This document shows, one piece after another, positions 1 through 8,912 of a stretch of DNA of 64,000 nucleotides. The notes under the pieces were generated by a model that was given only the letters and a program-made list of their open reading frames with translations, was not told the DNA's origin and ran no database searches. The position numbers were made by a program, and so were the translations under genes. Source of the DNA: an uncultured Actinomycetes bacterium (GTDB lineage Bacteria; Actinomycetota; Coriobacteriia; Coriobacteriales; Atopobiaceae); assembly GCA_900314645.1 (NCBI GenBank), contig OMWB01000011.1, positions 26,944-90,943 on the forward strand, given 5' to 3'. Position 1 is the stretch's first letter. Each line of letters opens with the position of its first letter.

Positions 1-21
1 CTTGCAGATGCGGAGGGCACC

Positions 22-630
22 ATGGCTGTGATGAAGATCCCGGGACACGACCACCAGAAGCCGCGCGAGGTGACGCTGGAAGAGATTCGTGCGGTTCTTG
101 GTGACTGCCAGCTGTGCCCGCTGGGGCAGACGCGCACCAACCTCGTCTTTGGCGTGGGAAACCCGCACGCGCGGGTCATGTTCATCGGTGAGGGTCCCGG
201 CAAGAACGAAGACCTGCAGGGCGAGCCGTTTGTGGGCGCTGCGGGTCAGCGCCTGAACAGCCTTCTCGCGCTTGCGGGCCTGCGCCGCGAGGACATTTAC
301 ATCGCCAACGTCATCAAATGCCGTCCGCCCTCAAACCGCAACCCGCGGCCAGAGGAGATCGAGGCGTGCTCGCCGTTCTTGCGCGAGCAGATTCGTTCCA
401 TCTGGCCGGACGTCATCGTCTGCTTGGGCAATTTTGCCACGCAGTTTGTGCTGCGTACCGAGCAGGGCGTGACTAAGCTGCGCGGACAGCTGTACCAGAC
501 GGGGCACTTCGTGGTTTGCCCAACCTTCCATCCAGCGGCAACGATCTATCACCAGGACTGGCTGCAATACCTTGAGGCTGACATGCGCATGGTTGGCCAG
601 TGGCTGGCCGCGCATCCCGTGGAGGAGTAG
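22..630 (+). CDS. Type 4 (Fe-S) uracil-DNA glycosylase
   Basis: A 202-residue protein that would excise uracil from DNA as the first step of base-excision repair. The active-site motif GEGPGKNED lies at residues 56-64, and the C-terminal substrate-binding HPAA begins at His170. Four cysteines (29, 32, 100, 116) have the spacing expected for the [4Fe-4S] cluster of family 4 enzymes. GGAGG sits about 7 bp before the ATG; a second ATG at codon 4 is a possible alternative. The stop is 2 bp before tsaE, so the two are probably cotranscribed. The family call is firm; the exact subfamily (4 or 5) is less so. Confidence 0.9.
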   Translation: MAVMKIPGHDHQKPREVTLEEIRAVLGDCQLCPLGQTRTNLVFGVGNPHARVMFIGEGPGKNEDLQGEPFVGAAGQRLNSLLALAGLRREDIYIANVIKCRPPSNRNPRPEEIEACSPFLREQIRSIWPDVIVCLGNFATQFVLRTEQGVTKLRGQLYQTGHFVVCPTFHPAATIYHQDWLQYLEADMRMVGQWLAAHPVEE

Positions 631-632
631 CC

Positions 633-1106
633 ATGGCGTTTGTGACCACATCCCAGGAAGAGACCATCGCCCTGGGCGAGCGCTTGGGCGCGCTCTTGCA
701 AGCGGGCGACGTGCTCGTGCTGACGGGAGATCTTGGCGCGGGAAAGACCCAGCTCACCAAGGGCATTGCGGCTGGTATGGGCGTTGAGGACGATGTGACC
801 AGCCCCACGTTCAACATCTTGATGGTGTACGACGGGGCTGACATGCCGCTCTATCACTTTGACTTGTACCGCTTGGACGACCCCGACCAGCTTGAGGACA
901 TTGGCCTCTACGAGATGCTCGACGGCGACGGCGCCTGCGTCATCGAGTGGGGCGAGCAGTTCTCCGACGAGATTGGCCCCGAGCGGTTGGATGTGTATCT
1001 CACGCGTTTAGACGAGCAGGCGGCGGTAGGGGAGGAGCCCCCGCGCGAAGTGCGCTTTGTTGCACATGGCGAGCGTGCTGAGGAGATCGCTGCCGCACTG
1101 GAATAG
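633..1106 (+). CDS. tsaE: tRNA t6A37 biosynthesis ATPase TsaE
   Basis: A 157-residue P-loop protein that supports assembly or turnover of the TsaBD complex, which makes threonylcarbamoyl-adenosine at tRNA position 37. The Walker A motif GDLGAGKT is at residues 32-39, followed by the family's TSPTF-type segment and a conserved YHFDLYR stretch. An upstream in-frame extension to about 600 would overlap the glycosylase gene. The ATG at 633 is chosen because the protein then begins directly with the TsaE fold. The next gene supplies TsaB and TsaD, so nearly the whole pathway except TsaC is here. Confidence 0.93.
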   Translation: MAFVTTSQEETIALGERLGALLQAGDVLVLTGDLGAGKTQLTKGIAAGMGVEDDVTSPTFNILMVYDGADMPLYHFDLYRLDDPDQLEDIGLYEMLDGDGACVIEWGEQFSDEIGPERLDVYLTRLDEQAAVGEEPPREVRFVAHGERAEEIAAALE

Positions 1107-1223
1107 CGACAGAGGAGCCACGCCTCCAGCCCCCCGCGCCTCACGCCATCCATGCCCGTTTTGCGAGTGTGCTCCCCATCTGCTGTGACACGGCTACACT
1201 AGGTAGCTGCACATTTCACGCAG

Positions 1224-3713
1224 ATGGGAAGCGTTATGAATCAGAGTCTCTTCGAAAAGCCCCTGCTGGTTCTCGCCATGGACACCTCAACCGACATGCT
1301 GGCCTGCGCCGTGGCGCATTGGACGCCCGACGCGGATGGCCTGGGCGCGCAGGTTGAGGTGCTCGTCTCGGGTGACCACCTGTGCCGCCGCCAGACTAAC
1401 GTTGAGCTGACCAGCACGGCGTTGGATTGCCTGCAGCGTGCGGGCTACACCATGGATGACGTGGATGCCGTGCTGGTGGGGCGTGGCCCCGGCTCCTTCA
1501 CGGGCGTGCGCATCGGCATTGCTACGGCCAAGGGTGTCGCTTGCGGTTTGGGCTGCTCGCTCCACGGCACCTCGACGCTTGACGCGGCGGCGTGGAACGC
1601 GTGGCTGCACGGCGAGCGCGGTCTCGTGGGCGTGGTGGGGGACGCCATGCGCGGCGAGGTCTACCCAGGCATCTACGTGCTCGACGACGAAGGCCCCATG
1701 CGTACCTTCCCCACAGAGACGGTCATCAAGGCAAAGGCCTGCGTGGACGAATGGGCCGCGCGCCCTGACCGCGACGAGCTCATCCTGACTGGTGATGGCC
1801 TGAAGAAGTACAAGGCACAGTTCGAGGCGGCTGGCTTCGCGCGGTTCGTGGACGAAACCGCGTGGCATCCCTGCTCAGAAGGGCTGCTGCGCGCTGCGGC
1901 ATCGCCCGACCGCTATGACCCCAACGACAATGGCGATCCCGCGCTGGTGCTCCCCATCTACACGCGCCTCTCTGATGCCGAGGAGAACGAACGCCAGCGT
2001 CTGGGCCTTGCGCAGCCCCAGAGCGCGAAGACCTCAGGTGTGTACGAGGGCCTCTCTGGCATCCACACGCAGCTGCGACCCATGTCCGTGAACGACATCG
2101 CGCAGGTTGCGGCGCTTGAGGCGGACGCCTTTGCGGGCGCCGCGCACGAGCCATGGTCAGAGAAGCTCTTCTACGAGGACCTGAGCTCGCCGGGGCGCAC
2201 CTGGTGGGTGGCCCATGACCAGGGGACGATTGTGGGCTTTGCTGGCGGCATGCTCGCGGGCGACCGCCTTGAGGTCATGGACATCGCCGTGCGGGACGAC
2301 CGCCGCCACGAGGGCATCGGCAGCCGCCTTTTGGCTCGCCTCGCCTATGACGGTCAGACGCTGGGCGCTTCCGAAATCACGCTTGAGGTCCACGTAGGCA
2401 ACGAGTCCGCGCGTGGCCTCTACGAGAGCGCGGGCTTTGAGCAGGTTGGCCTGCGGCGCAACTACTATGGTCCCGGCAATGATGCGCTGGTCATGACTGC
2501 GTCGCTTCCGTTGACCATCGACACGGAGAAGACGGGCGAGCGTCCCGAGCCTCGTGCCTCGGTGCGCCCGTGGCCCATCACGCCGGATCCGCGCACCGAA
2601 GAGGCGGCTGTCGCGATTGCGGCGGCGGGCCCCTTGGTGCTTGCCATCGAGAGCAGCTGCGACGAGACAGCCATCGCCATCATCAACGGCGCAGGCGAGG
2701 TGCTCTCCAACGTGGTGGCTACGCAGATCGACTTCCACGCACGCTTTGGCGGCGTGGTTCCCGAGATTGCAAGTCGGAAGCACACCGAGGCTATCGTGGG
2801 CGTCTTTGAGGAGGCGCTTGCGCGCGCCGGCCAGCTGCTGGGCGTTGATACGCTTGTACCCTCTGACCTCGCGGCGGTTGGTGTCACGGCGGGTCCTGGC
2901 TTGGTGGGCGCGCTCGTTGTGGGCGTGGCCTTTGCCAAGGGTCTCTGTGCCGCCACGGGCCTTCCGCTTGTGCCGGTGCATCACCTTGAGGGTCACCTGA
3001 TGGCAAACCTCTTCGAGACGCCTGACCTTCAGCCGCCATTTGTGGCGAGCCTTGTCAGCGGTGGCAATACGATGCTGGTACACGTGCGTGCCTGGGGCGA
3101 CTACGTGGTGCTGGGTCAGACCATCGATGATGCGGTGGGTGAGGCCTTTGACAAGGTGGCCAAGGCTCTGGGGCTGGGGTATCCCGGTGGCCCGGTCATT
3201 AGCCGTCTTGCGGCCGAGGGCAACCCGCGCGCCATCGCCTTCCCGCGCGCCATGCTCCACAGCCACGACTACCGCTTCTCGCTGAGCGGCCTGAAGACGG
3301 CCGTCATCACCTACATCGAGGGTGAGAACAAGGCTGGCCGTCCCATCAACGTGCCGGACCTTGCCGCGAGCTTCCAGGCTGCAGTGGTGGATGTGCAGGT
3401 TGCCAAGGCTGCCACGGCGGTTGACGAGTGCGAGGTCTCTGACTTCTGCGTGGGTGGTGGCGTTGCGGCCAACCCGGCCTTGCGTGCGGCCTACCAGAAG
3501 AGATTTGGCAAGATGGGCGTGCGCGTGACGGTGCCTCCTATGGTGGTCTGCGGAGACAACGGCGCCATGATTGCGCTGGTGGCCCTGCGCAATCTGCGCG
3601 CAGGCGTGACGGCGCCCTTGACGCTCGATGCTGCGCCTAACGCAAAGCTGGGCGAGTGGTCGAGCTCGGAAGCGCCGGTGGTCAGTGACGTCTGGCCCAA
3701 GCAGCGCCGCTAA
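1224..3713 (+). CDS. Triple fusion TsaB-RimI-TsaD (t6A synthesis and N-acetyltransferase)
   Basis: One uninterrupted 829-residue frame holds three proteins that are usually separate. Residues ~15-250 are TsaB (motif GRGPGSFTGVRIGI near residue 90). Residues ~270-425 are a RimI-type GNAT acetyltransferase (acetyl-CoA loop RRHEGIGSRLL near 360). Residues ~465-829 are TsaD, with the ASKHA start AIESSCDET, the SRKHTE metal-binding histidine region and HHLEGHL. TsaD transfers threonylcarbamoyl to A37 of ANN-decoding tRNAs, TsaB is its partner, and RimI acetylates ribosomal protein S18. The start may be the ATG at 1236, which has GGGAAG just upstream, rather than 1224. All three domains keep their key motifs, so the fusion looks functional. 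Confidence 0.93.
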   Translation: MGSVMNQSLFEKPLLVLAMDTSTDMLACAVAHWTPDADGLGAQVEVLVSGDHLCRRQTNVELTSTALDCLQRAGYTMDDVDAVLVGRGPGSFTGVRIGIATAKGVACGLGCSLHGTSTLDAAAWNAWLHGERGLVGVVGDAMRGEVYPGIYVLDDEGPMRTFPTETVIKAKACVDEWAARPDRDELILTGDGLKKYKAQFEAAGFARFVDETAWHPCSEGLLRAAASPDRYDPNDNGDPALVLPIYTRLSDAEENERQRLGLAQPQSAKTSGVYEGLSGIHTQLRPMSVNDIAQVAALEADAFAGAAHEPWSEKLFYEDLSSPGRTWWVAHDQGTIVGFAGGMLAGDRLEVMDIAVRDDRRHEGIGSRLLARLAYDGQTLGASEITLEVHVGNESARGLYESAGFEQVGLRRNYYGPGNDALVMTASLPLTIDTEKTGERPEPRASVRPWPITPDPRTEEAAVAIAAAGPLVLAIESSCDETAIAIINGAGEVLSNVVATQIDFHARFGGVVPEIASRKHTEAIVGVFEEALARAGQLLGVDTLVPSDLAAVGVTAGPGLVGALVVGVAFAKGLCAATGLPLVPVHHLEGHLMANLFETPDLQPPFVASLVSGGNTMLVHVRAWGDYVVLGQTIDDAVGEAFDKVAKALGLGYPGGPVISRLAAEGNPRAIAFPRAMLHSHDYRFSLSGLKTAVITYIEGENKAGRPINVPDLAASFQAAVVDVQVAKAATAVDECEVSDFCVGGGVAANPALRAAYQKRFGKMGVRVTVPPMVVCGDNGAMIALVALRNLRAGVTAPLTLDAAPNAKLGEWSSSEAPVVSDVWPKQRR

Positions 3714-3722
3714 AACAAGGCA

Positions 3723-3751
3723 TTCCCCATTGTGGCGGGCCCAATGGGGAA
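3723..3751. terminator. Short perfect hairpin after tsaBD fusion
   Basis: Arms of 10 bp, TTCCCCATTG and CAATGGGGAA, with a 9-nt loop, start 9 bp after the stop codon. No T-run follows on either side. It is the smallest member of the window's set of 3'-end hairpins. Confidence 0.6.
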
Positions 3752-3946
3752 CTCAGCCATTACCTTGCAGTTAACGTGGAGTTTCGTTTGCTCCCTTATC
3801 AAAGATTGAGATGCGTGCTTGGCCTAGCATTCCTGCTGCGCACGTAACTTTCACGCATTGGGTTGCAAGGGGGACGGGAATGGGTCCCGTCCGGTTGCGA
3901 TGCGCGAAAGGGGTCTTTGGCACCAAGGGAGAAAAGAGGAACCGCC

Positions 3947-4861
3947 ATGACTGATACCCGCTCCAGCTTCGCAAACATGCTCAACCAGCCTTCTCGTCGT
4001 GACTTCCTCAAGCTTTCCGGCGTCGCCATGGGCGCCCTGGCGCTGACCGCCTGCGGACCCGCCGCCCAGGAGGAGAACTCCGGCGGTGACGAGCCTGCAG
4101 AGGGCGCAGTTGCCTCCGCCTTTGCTGCCGATGGCACCCTGCGCGTGGGCATGGAGGCTGCCTATGCTCCGTACAACTGGCAGGCCACCGAAGAGTCCGA
4201 GTTCACCATCCCCATCGAGAACGTCTCTGGCGCCTTTGCCGACGGCTATGACGTGCAGATCGCCAAGACCGTTGCCGAGGGCCTCGGCCTGACTCCGGTT
4301 GCTGTCAAGCTTGAGTGGGATGGCCTCATCGAGGCGCTGGGCCAGGGCCAGATTGACGTCATCATCGCTGGCATGACCGCTACACCCGAGCGCCAGGAGT
4401 CCATCGACTTCACCGATCCGTACTACGTGGGCACCTATGGCCTCATGGTGCAGGCTGGCTCCGCATACGCGAACGCCACCTCCATCCAGGACTTCGCCGG
4501 CGCCGCCGTCCTCGGCCAGAAGGACACCCTGCTTGACGATGTCATTGACGAGATTGAGGGCGTCAACCACCTCTCGCCGGTTCCCACCGTGCCCGACCAG
4601 ATCTCCAACCTGCTGAACGGCGCTTGCGACGCCATCACCTTTGACGTGGGCAACATCGCGAGCATCACCGAGGCGCACCCCGAGCTCGTCGGCATCATCT
4701 TCGAGGAGGGCAAGGGCTTCTCCGAGGAAGTGCCCGTCAACATCGGCATCTCCAAGGGCAACGATGACATCGTCGCGCAGATGAACGGCATCCTCGCCGG
4801 CATCTCCGAGGACGATCGCCAGGCCATCTGGGCCGCCGCGGTTGAGCGTCAGCCGGAGTAA
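3947..4861 (+). CDS. Polar amino-acid ABC transporter substrate-binding lipoprotein
   Basis: A 304-residue extracellular binding protein of the SBP_bac_3 family. The N-terminus carries SRRDFLKLSG, a twin-arginine-like motif, then a hydrophobic stretch and the lipobox LTAC, so the mature protein is probably a membrane-anchored lipoprotein. Downstream LRVGMEAAYAPYNW and the segment GLIEALGQGQIDVIIAGMTATPERQ, here cut across residues ~125-150, are typical of amino-acid binders. The ATG at 3947 follows AAGAGGA. The permease and ATPase follow, separated by a 31-bp-stem hairpin that could keep this gene's transcript more abundant than theirs. The substrate cannot be read from the sequence. Confidence 0.9.
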   Translation: MTDTRSSFANMLNQPSRRDFLKLSGVAMGALALTACGPAAQEENSGGDEPAEGAVASAFAADGTLRVGMEAAYAPYNWQATEESEFTIPIENVSGAFADGYDVQIAKTVAEGLGLTPVAVKLEWDGLIEALGQGQIDVIIAGMTATPERQESIDFTDPYYVGTYGLMVQAGSAYANATSIQDFAGAAVLGQKDTLLDDVIDEIEGVNHLSPVPTVPDQISNLLNGACDAITFDVGNIASITEAHPELVGIIFEEGKGFSEEVPVNIGISKGNDDIVAQMNGILAGISEDDRQAIWAAAVERQPE

Positions 4862-4882
4862 CGAAGATCTCAAGTTGTTGCG

Positions 4883-4969
4883 CGGCGGGGAGGGGAGGTC
4901 AACGTCTCCTCCCCGCTCAGCGCTGCGCGAAGTCGCTTGGGAGGAGACGTTGACCTCCCCTCCCCGCCG
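4883..4969. repeat. Long perfect inverted repeat (31-bp arms), 3' of ABC binding-protein gene
   Basis: Arms 4883-4913 and 4939-4969 are perfectly complementary over 31 bp, with a 25-nt loop. The repeat begins 21 bp after the stop of the binding-protein gene and lies within the transporter operon. No T-run follows. The arm itself contains a weaker dyad (GGGAG against CTCCC). Confidence 0.95.
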
Positions 4970-5022
4970 ACGACTCGTGCCCTTACGTTACAAAAACCAT
5001 GTTCTACCTGGGGTGATTACGG

Positions 5023-6249
5023 TTGTTGGAACGGTTACGTAGGATTCAGCGCTTCATCGTTGAGGACCACAGGTATGTGTTCCTCGGCACCTCGGTGATG
5101 GCGGCTATCGGGGTCTGGTTCTCCATGCAGCGGCGCTCGGATATGAGCTTTCTACGCGGCGCCTATGCGCTCGAGGTCTTCCTGTATTGGTACCTCATGG
5201 GATGGCTGGCGCTATCGGCGATTGCGCTGGTGCTCAAGCTCATCCATTGGAAGGACTATGCCGAGTGGTCGCCCTTCCGTAAGAAACCGCTGGTCACGGT
5301 GGTACGTTGGCTGAGCTACGGCGTGTGGGCGGCAACGGCGACTCTCTTCGTCGACCGCGCCGTCATGGGCTTCCTTAGCGTGACGTCCGCGGCGCTTGCG
5401 CAAGATAAGAATCCGTCCGACTTCCTCAGCTCCATCGTCTACATGGTGGACAAGAGCTACGGCATCATCCTGCAAGGCATCCTCACCACGGTGGGCCTGT
5501 CGGTGTTCGGCACGCTCATCGCCTTCGTGCTGGCCATCCTGCTCGTGTTTCTGCGCATCCAGTCCATCGACCGCTCGGACAATGACGCCGTGCGCTTCTT
5601 CAAGTCTGCGGGAGTCCTCTTTGCCAAGGTCTACTCCACCGTGGTGCGCGGCACGCCCATGATGGTGCAGGGCATGCTCATCTACTTCACGGGGTTTGGC
5701 CTGCTGAAAGGCACAGGCATGACGGTGTCGCAGATTGGCGCCATCTGGTCCACCTTCGTGGCGGGCCTCGTCACCATCTCGCTCAACTCTACGGCATACA
5801 TGATGGAGGTGCTGCGCGGCGGCATCGAGGCCGTTGACCCTGGTCAGAACGAGGCAGCTCGCTCGCTTGGCCTCTCGCAGTGGCAGGCCATGATCAAGGT
5901 AGTCTTCCCGCAGGGCATCAAGAACGCCATTCCCGCGCTCTCCAACGAGCTCGTGGTCAACATCAAGGACTCGTCGGTGCTCTCCGTCATCGGCGTGTTT
6001 GACCTCATGTTTGCCACCAAGACCGTGGTAGGCATCTACTTCAAGCAGGTCGAGATGTATGCGGTAGCAGCTGTCGTGTACCTCTGCCTGACGATGGTGG
6101 CCAGCTGGTTCTTGGGCAAGTTCGCGCGCCATCTCTCGGTTGAGCCCCAGCCGCTCACGAGCGTGTCCGACATGAACTCTACGGTCGGCACGGTTGCCGG
6201 TACGGGCAGCTCTGAGTATTCGCTGGACATGAAGAAGGCGAGGGGATAG
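5023..6249 (+). CDS. Polar amino-acid ABC transporter permease (His/Glu/Gln/Arg type)
   Basis: A 408-residue integral membrane protein. Residues ~150-375 form the standard HisM/GlnP permease domain, including [14 protein letters not shown], the cytoplasmic loop that docks the ATPase. About 130 residues before it contain roughly three extra hydrophobic segments (starting [15 protein letters not shown]), which is unusual because these permeases are normally 210-240 residues. The start is probably one of two adjacent TTG codons at 5023 or 5026. No good ribosome-binding site is visible, so the N-terminus is uncertain. The stop is 2 bp before the ATPase gene. Confidence 0.88.
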   Translation: MLERLRRIQRFIVEDHRYVFLGTSVMAAIGVWFSMQRRSDMSFLRGAYALEVFLYWYLMGWLALSAIALVLKLIHWKDYAEWSPFRKKPLVTVVRWLSYGVWAATATLFVDRAVMGFLSVTSAALAQDKNPSDFLSSIVYMVDKSYGIILQGILTTVGLSVFGTLIAFVLAILLVFLRIQSIDRSDNDAVRFFKSAGVLFAKVYSTVVRGTPMMVQGMLIYFTGFGLLKGTGMTVSQIGAIWSTFVAGLVTISLNSTAYMMEVLRGGIEAVDPGQNEAARSLGLSQWQAMIKVVFPQGIKNAIPALSNELVVNIKDSSVLSVIGVFDLMFATKTVVGIYFKQVEMYAVAAVVYLCLTMVASWFLGKFARHLSVEPQPLTSVSDMNSTVGTVAGTGSSEYSLDMKKARG

Positions 6250-6251
6250 CC

Positions 6252-7010
6252 ATGGCAAACGGCACAGCTCAGGGCGAGCCACTCATCCGAGTCGAGAGCC
6301 TGCGCAAGTCCTTCGGCAGCCATCTCGTGCTGAAGGATATCGACCTCTCCGTCAACCAAGGCGAGGTCGTGACCATCATCGGCGCGTCGGGCTCTGGCAA
6401 GTCCACCCTCTTGCGCTGCATGAACCTGCTTGAGACGCCGGACTCGGGCCACATCTGGTTCCACGGCGAAGATCTTGCGGCCGACCGCGTCAACATCAAT
6501 CGCCTGCGCGAGCACATCGGCATGGTGTTCCAGAGCTTCAACCTGTTCAACAACATGAACGTGCTGGACAACTGCACTCTCGCGCCTATCACGCTGAAGA
6601 AGATGTCCAAGGCTCAGGCTGAGGACGAGGCAAAGCGCAACCTGATCGCGGTCGGACTGGCCGATTTTATCAATGCGCCATCCACCTCGCTTTCCGGTGG
6701 CCAGAAGCAGCGCGTGGCCATCGCGCGAGCGCTCTGCATGAAGCCGGACCTCATGCTCTTTGACGAGCCCACCTCCGCCCTTGACCCCGAGATCGTGGGC
6801 GAGGTCCTCAACGTCATGCGCGACTTGGCGGCCGAAGGCATGACAATGGTCGTGGTCACGCACGAGATGGCGTTTGCGAAGAGCGTCTCCGACAAGGTCG
6901 TGTTCATGGACCAGGGCGTGATTGCCGAGGAGAGCTCCCCGCAGGAGATGTTCACCAGCCCGAAGCTTCCGCGCACACGCGAGTTCTTGAGCCGCTACCT
7001 GGAAGACTAG
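6252..7010 (+). CDS. Polar amino-acid ABC transporter ATP-binding protein
   Basis: A 252-residue cytoplasmic ATPase of the GlnQ/HisP family that powers uptake through the adjacent permease. Walker A is GASGSGKST, the signature is LSGGQKQR, Walker B is LMLFDEP, and the switch histidine lies in VVVTHEM. Gene order is binding protein, permease, ATPase. A nested inverted repeat starts 7 bp after the stop. Confidence 0.93.
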   Translation: MANGTAQGEPLIRVESLRKSFGSHLVLKDIDLSVNQGEVVTIIGASGSGKSTLLRCMNLLETPDSGHIWFHGEDLAADRVNINRLREHIGMVFQSFNLFNNMNVLDNCTLAPITLKKMSKAQAEDEAKRNLIAVGLADFINAPSTSLSGGQKQRVAIARALCMKPDLMLFDEPTSALDPEIVGEVLNVMRDLAAEGMTMVVVTHEMAFAKSVSDKVVFMDQGVIAEESSPQEMFTSPKLPRTREFLSRYLED

Positions 7011-7017
7011 CTGCGGA

Positions 7018-7134
7018 TGGGGCTGGCAAAGGTTGCCTGCTCAGACAGTCCTCGCCACAGGTCGCCCGACGCCACGCTTCGCGCGGCTGGGCGACCTGGT
7101 CTGCGGAACTCGCATTCAACCTTTGCCAGCCCCA
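7018..7134. repeat. Nested inverted repeat of the GTTGCCTGCTCA family
   Basis: Outer arms 7018-7035 and 7117-7134 pair perfectly over 18 bp. Inner arms 7058-7067 and 7089-7098 pair over 10 bp. Between them lie GTTGCCTGCTCA.ACA.TCCTCGCC on the left and GCGGAACTCGCATTCAAC on the right. Both are shared with the repeat at 49195-49278, while the outermost sequence and the central hairpin differ. Confidence 0.9.
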
Positions 7135-7211
7135 CCATTCGATATCTTTCTCCCGCGTTGTTGACCGATAATGACGGGTGATACAACGTTGCCCAGGTGA
7201 AGAAGGACTGC

Positions 7212-8822
7212 ATGAGGCCTGATTACGTCATTACCAGCAAGAGGGTGTTTACGGGCGCGCTTGGCTGCGACGTGAGCCGGCCGCTTGCGCTGGCTGTGGC
7301 GAAGGGACGTATCGTTGCCGTTGCTCCTCGCGAAGAGGCGCAGGCACTTGCGCAAGGTGCTGAGGTGCGGGACTGGGGCGACGCCTTCATCTGCCCAGGC
7401 TTCCATGACGCGCATCAGCACGTGTTCCATGCGGCGCTCTTCCCGAGCGCGCTCGCAACCGAGTATGCGGGCACATCGGAGGAAGACTGTGTGGCTCACC
7501 TGCGCGAATGGGCGGCCGCTCGGCCTGACAATGGTTCATGGCTCGTAAGCCACGGATGGCGCGAAGCGTTCTGGACCCCCTCGCGCGTGCCGACGCGCGC
7601 TTCGCTTGACAAGGCCTTCCCCAGCCGCCCCGTAGCCATGTACTCGGGAGATGCTCACACGCTGTGGGTCAACACGGCGGGACTCCGTGCGCTGGGCATC
7701 ACCCACGACACGCAGCCTCCCGCGGGAGGAAGCTTTGATTGCGACGCTGACGGACACCTGACGGGCGTTCTTCGCGAGGCCGCGGGCATGGTGTACGTGG
7801 CCAAGGTGCTCTCGAGCTTTTCGCTCGGGCAGCTCTGCGACATCTATCGCGACTACTTCCGGAGCCTCCGCTCCATGGGCATCACCTCGGTGTGCGACAT
7901 GGCGCTCTCGCTCGTGCCTGGTGCAGATGGCATAAACCCGCAGGTATACGAGGCGCTGGAGGCATCTGGTGACCTACTGGTACGGGCTCACCTGTTCCCG
8001 ACGCTGTCTGATGACCAGTCAAACCTCGAGGAGCTCCAGGCTCGCTATCAGGGGCTGCGTCTTCGTGCCCCAGGCTTCAAGCAGTTCTTTGACGGCGTGA
8101 GCAGCCAGCATACCGCTTGGTGTACGGAGGAGTACGAAAACGCGCGGTTCCCTGGCGACGTGGGGCGCCCCACCGTGGCCCCCGAGCGCATGCGCGAGCT
8201 GGTCCTTGCCGCGGCGCAGCGTGGTCATGCGGTGCGTATCCACACCATTGGCGATGCGGCCGTTCACGCGGCGCTCGATATCTTCGAAGAGGCGCACGGC
8301 CTCTATGGTCATCCGACCCAAGGTCAAAACACCCTTGAGCACCTCGAAGACATCCAGCCGGCCGACATCGCGCGCTTGCGCCAAGCCCATGTGGTGGCTT
8401 CCGTGCAGCCGCCCCATGTGACGCTCGACCTTGCGCAGCCTGCGCGCGACCTCGGCGAGTGGCGCGCCCGGCGCATGTGGCCGTTTGACCAGATGCAACG
8501 CGAGGGCGTGCAGCTTGCTCTGGGTACGGACGTCCCCGTTGTGCCTCCCACCAGCACCGACGTGCTCTACACCGCCATCACGCGTCGGACGGTGAGGGGT
8601 CACGAGCCCGTGGCAGGCTGGTACCCAGAGCACAACCTGACGCGCGCGCAGGCGCTTCGTGCATACAGCCTCGGTGGTGCTCAAGCGGCTGGCCGAGCGC
8701 ACGAGCTGGGCACGCTCGAGGTGGGCAAGCTCGCGGACCACTGCGTGTGGGATACCGATTTCCTAACCTGCGACGAGGATGAGATACAGCAGGCACGGTG
8801 CCTGTCGTCATACACGGAATAG
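7212..8822 (+). CDS. Amidohydrolase, YtcJ/Exoenzyme-regulatory (Amidohydro_3) family
   Basis: A 536-residue metal-dependent hydrolase. The metal-binding motif FHDAHQH is near residue 70. Later metal or catalytic segments include VRIHTIGDAAV (near 345), NTLEHLEDI and the aspartate in LGTDVPVVPP. These proteins hydrolyse amide or imide bonds in varied small molecules; the substrate here is unknown. The ATG at 7212 is chosen over a GTG at 7197 because AAGGA precedes it. It is flanked by unrelated transcription units, and its stop is 90 bp before nadE. Confidence 0.85.
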   Translation: MRPDYVITSKRVFTGALGCDVSRPLALAVAKGRIVAVAPREEAQALAQGAEVRDWGDAFICPGFHDAHQHVFHAALFPSALATEYAGTSEEDCVAHLREWAAARPDNGSWLVSHGWREAFWTPSRVPTRASLDKAFPSRPVAMYSGDAHTLWVNTAGLRALGITHDTQPPAGGSFDCDADGHLTGVLREAAGMVYVAKVLSSFSLGQLCDIYRDYFRSLRSMGITSVCDMALSLVPGADGINPQVYEALEASGDLLVRAHLFPTLSDDQSNLEELQARYQGLRLRAPGFKQFFDGVSSQHTAWCTEEYENARFPGDVGRPTVAPERMRELVLAAAQRGHAVRIHTIGDAAVHAALDIFEEAHGLYGHPTQGQNTLEHLEDIQPADIARLRQAHVVASVQPPHVTLDLAQPARDLGEWRARRMWPFDQMQREGVQLALGTDVPVVPPTSTDVLYTAITRRTVRGHEPVAGWYPEHNLTRAQALRAYSLGGAQAAGRAHELGTLEVGKLADHCVWDTDFLTCDEDEIQQARCLSSYTE

Positions 8823-8912
8823 CTTCCGCAGGGTCACATCTTGGCGTTGAGCGCGCGCACGCGCCATCTTCGCGGTACGATAGCAGCGGTCCATTCGGCA
8901 GAAGGAGGAGCC

